NCBI GenBank assembly: GCA_049999725.1
Contig: JBNGIS010017917.1
Location: forward strand, 1-20,775
Direction: 5' to 3'
Length of the DNA: 20,775 nucleotides
From: Haplomitrium mnioides
Taxonomy: Eukaryota > Marchantiophyta > Haplomitriopsida > Calobryales
Below are positions 18,405-20,775 of the stretch, piece after piece. Position 1 is the first letter of the stretch; each line of letters opens with the position of its first letter. Made by a program: the position numbers and the translations under genes. Under the pieces are notes generated by a model. The model ran no database searches. It had not been told where the DNA came from and saw nothing but the letters and a program-made list of their open reading frames with translations.

Positions 18405-19879
18405 CATAAGCTTCTTGAAGCTTGAATAAAAAGAAGCCATCTTCGACTCTTCCGTGTGAAGAGGGTACTCCTCTCTAGCCTCTTCCTAGGAATTGCAAAA
18501 AACCTTCGAACAAAAACTCTTCACCATTACAGCCAAAACTTTGTGTCTGTCTACCTCCCGAGACATCTCATCCATTGAAAGCTCTCCGGCTTCCACCCGC
18601 TTCAAAACAGATATCTTCACTTTGTTTGAAAGACCTTGAAGAGACCTCCAAGGTATCCACTTCATGTCTTCCATTCTGAGGGATCCTTTGGCCTTAGGCT
18701 TCTGGCCTTTCACAAGGTTCTTCTCCCACATTGAAAAAATGCTCTGCTATAACTCCCAAAGCTCTCCGCTTCTAAATGCTAGCTGAAACCAATTGTCTTG
18801 AGAAGTCACAGTCTTCTCAAGCGTGGACTTCGATTTGATCTCCAAGGTTTCCAACACTAGCTCCCTTTTTAATTTTTGGGATGAAACCATCCCATTTTCC
18901 ACAAATCGATGATGCCAATACTCGACCTTTTGAATGGAGGTCATCTCAAGCCTGTACTTCCAGTCGTAATTGTCATCCATTGCAAAAATTTGGGCATATA
19001 TTGGTGTCAGACCCACGTAGACGCAACAATTGCAGAGCGACAAAGCAGGATTCTTCGCTCCATATTTTGTAATCAAAAGCTGCCTTGTTGCAGCACTGTG
19101 ATTGCCTCTAGCAATCTTGTAACGATACTTGTCAAGGTTCCTGATGTCGAACTCTGACTTATCTTTTAGACAACACCTGAGGTCTACAACAACGATAAAG
19201 AAAGAATGCACGTACTTGTTGGTCAATATTCTTTGCGCTAATAGCTCTACAAAATCCTCGTTCAATCTCCAAATTTGGAATGAACCTCAGTTGTCCATTC
19301 CAAGCTTTGACAAATTAAGGTTTTCCAGCCTTATTGTGATGGTCTCCTCACGGACTCTGCAGCAATGGATTGTAGATTCCCTAATTTTGTTTTTATCCTC
19401 CTCAGAAGCTGTCTGAGGATCTACCTGCACTCTTTCTTGAAATGTGCGCAACCCCTTGTGGGATTGCCTCTTCGATTTGGATGTAGGAGCTTGAACTGGC
19501 TCCGGCTCCTTCTTTGAATCCTGCGCAAAGCTGCTTGCTGTTGGAGACGAGGGTGCCGACGAAGTTGATTTTGTTGTAGATTCGGAAGGGGCTGGCTCCT
19601 CCTCAACGACCGGTGCTGGTGCTGGTTTCTTTTTCTTCTATACCGGTTTTTTTTCTTCTGAGCCTTGCTTGATTCCGACTCTTTTCTCTTCTTTTGCGAA
19701 GAAGTCCTTGTGGCGTGTACCGAAAATGTTGCCGCACTCGAATGCGGCACAAGTTGTTGAATGTTGACGCCCTGCTTGGGCTTTAGAATTTTTATTTGAA
19801 TTGAAAATTTGATGAAGTCTCTCTCAATCCGTTTTGCGTCATTATACAAATCGACAAAATCTGCAATAAACTAAGTGAA
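18405..19879 (-). pseudogene. Gene copy B, large exon: linker plus ParB/Srx-like domain
   Basis: The exon starts after TTTTTTTTCAG (19880-19882) in phase 0 and runs into the gap. It has a basic Lys/Ser linker, a Pro/Ala/Glu linker (PAPAPVVEEEPAPSES), then LNEDFVELLAQRIL and YVHSFFIVVVD. Next come YKIARGNHSAATRQLLITKY (GNHSAATR at 19083-19106), NCCVYVGLTP, AQIFAMDDNYDWKYR and TSIQKVEYWHHRFVE. This fits the ParB/Srx pattern: a '..PI.V' strand, 'G.HR..A' loop, 'VP..VY..L', 'A...A..DN'. ParB-like domains are DNA-associated and often nucleotide-binding. A frameshift lies in the A8 run near 19665. Stops: TAG 19871-19873, 19638-19640, 18747-18749 and 18486-18488, and TGA 19287-19289. The fold is inferred from motifs alone. 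Confidence 0.6.
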
Positions 19880-19882
19880 CTG

Positions 19883-20277
19883 AAAAAAAAAGGAAGAAAA
19901 GAATTTAGCATTAGATAAAATATTGACTTGACATAAAGAAAAGCAAGAACTTAGAAAAAAAAAACGTGAATTTAACATTGAAGTCCATGCGTGCATGGAC
20001 TCTGAGGTCCATGCTCGCATAGACTATGAGGTCCTTGCGCGCATGACTTTGAAGTCCTTGCGCGCCTTGACTCTAAAGAGTCCTTGTGCACCTGGCCGTC
20101 AGAGTCCATGCTCACATGGACTCTAACGTCTGTGTGTGTCTGGACCTCAGAGTCCATGCGTGTATGGACCTCCTAGTCCATGCGCGCATGGACTTCAAAG
20201 TCCATGCTCGCATGAACATACTAAGAGCTAGAGCTAAGTAATGAAAAAGGAATAAGAAAAAATATTTTGGAGCTCAC
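19883..20277 (-). other. Intron 1 of copy B
   Basis: The donor is AAA|GTGAGC (20276-20277 is the GT) and the acceptor TTTTTTTTCAG (19880-19882). The exon before ends on a whole codon and the exon after starts on one (phase 0), so the frame is kept. It carries the palindromic minisatellite. Confidence 0.7.
19981..20216 (-). repeat. 24-bp palindromic minisatellite in intron 1 of copy B
   Basis: About ten units of 23-27 bases, the first three starting at 19981, 20005 and 20029. The core is AGTCCATGCGCGCATGGACT, which is a perfect 20-base palindrome at 20175-20194. Other units differ by a few bases, mostly in the central CGCG. Open frames through it are periodic artefacts. Confidence 0.92.
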
Positions 20278-20622
20278 TTTTCCATCTTCCCTTGACGCTT
20301 GTAGATTTGCCGCAAATAAATCTCTCTCCTTGTATTATGAGAAGTCAAATCGCTTTCGATTTGCAGAACACAACGTTATTGAGTCCTAGGCCTGCACAAG
20401 TAGCCCAATGTTCACCTTCTTCCCTTCTTAGATCATAGTAATTTGGACTACTAGACCCAAATTAAAAATTTTCACCTTCACCTGCAAAAAGGTAAAGATG
20501 ATGATCCGGGTATCTCAAGGAACAGTAATTGACTAACCATTTCCAGTCCAATTTGAGAGGCTCTATAGCCTTGATAACGTCTGAATACCTATAAGGCTTT
20601 GGTTTCCTTGAGAGGCCATTGT
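20278..20622 (-). pseudogene. Gene copy B, first visible exon
   Basis: The exon follows a T9-GTCGAG tract that may be an acceptor, and ends at AAA|GTGAGC. It reads KPKPYRYSDVIKAIEPLKL, DWKWLVNYCSLRYPDHHLYL, then after a one-base shift in an A4T5 run (about 20465) FNLGLVVQITMI, KVNIGLLVQA, YKERDLFAANLQASREDGK. The second half has stops at 20428-20430 (TAA), 20386-20388 (TAG) and 20335-20337 (TAA). The ATG at 20617-20619 is in another frame, so the true start is probably upstream, possibly outside the window. I do not recognise the domain. Copy A preserves the same segment, which shows it belongs to the gene. Confidence 0.6.
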
Positions 20623-20775
20623 CTCGACAAAAAAAAAGGATGTTTTTGAAGGTAAAAAATGTAATGAAGAAAAAATAAGAAATCACTAAGGGCTGGAAAT
20701 GGCAGAAAACTGAGGAAATGAGAAAAAAGCAACAATCAAAAAATGAAAACCAGAAACTAAACTCGCGACAATGGA
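20623..20775. other. AT-rich edge sequence upstream of copy B exon
   Basis: A short AT-rich stretch with no gene seen. It is probably an intron or upstream region of copy B continuing past the window edge. Confidence 0.4.

Noticed and set aside
19129-19416. 95-codon plus-strand frame
   Set aside because: It is antisense to the ParB-like exon of copy B and is not conserved in copy A.
19981-20216. Possible CRISPR array from palindromic repeats
   Set aside because: Units are contiguous with 3-6 base spacers, diverged, and in a plant intron. There are no unique spacers of CRISPR length and no cas genes.

Overview
The window looks like a repeat-rich stretch of nuclear DNA from a large-genome land plant. 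A gymnosperm is my guess, but nothing here proves it. The evidence is a plant-type Ty3/gypsy element, long AT-rich introns with GT/AG borders, minisatellites, a plant-style elongation factor fragment and a 100-N scaffold gap. I see no intact gene. Everything coding is a pseudogene or a decayed mobile element.

Layout. (1) 1-3290: mostly unassigned sequence, with three short protein fragments packed head to tail on the minus strand at 2495-2996: VOC/glyoxalase-like, EF-1alpha-like and NAD(P)-dependent epimerase-like. They look like captured or scrambled gene pieces. (2) About 3293-12163, plus strand: a 5'-truncated Ty3/gypsy element without a recognisable gag or 5' LTR. Protease, reverse transcriptase, RNase H and integrase lie in one reading frame broken by five stop codons. 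A spacer rich in CGGAGGT motifs follows, then a second, frameshifted ORF in the env-like position, then a probable 3' LTR. (3) 12512-15766 and 16930-20622, minus strand: two tandem diverged copies (A and B) of one multi-exon gene.

The tandem gene is the most interesting content. Copy B has an N-terminal module, a Lys/Pro/Ser-rich linker, a domain resembling the ParB/Srx fold (GNHSAATR, then a VYVGL...A.DDN stretch), an exon with a DIPY box (motif IV of DNA amino-methyltransferases), and a last exon with motif X-like and motif I sequence (DLCSGSGTG). Motif IV before motif I is the beta-class order of bacterial and phage N6-adenine/N4-cytosine DNA methyltransferases. ParB-like domains fused to such enzymes are known in prokaryotes and phages. 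Here the arrangement is split by spliceosomal introns, and intron phases match across two of the three introns of copy B. Copy A has lost the last exon, has DITY instead of DIPY and GNQ instead of GNH, and has two broken splice sites. Both copies carry many stops.

Palindromic minisatellites of the AGTCCATGCG/CGCATGGACT type sit in corresponding introns of both copies, and a related array lies between the copies. The retroelement's 3' end adjoins the truncated end of copy A, so insertion or a linked deletion may have removed its last exon.
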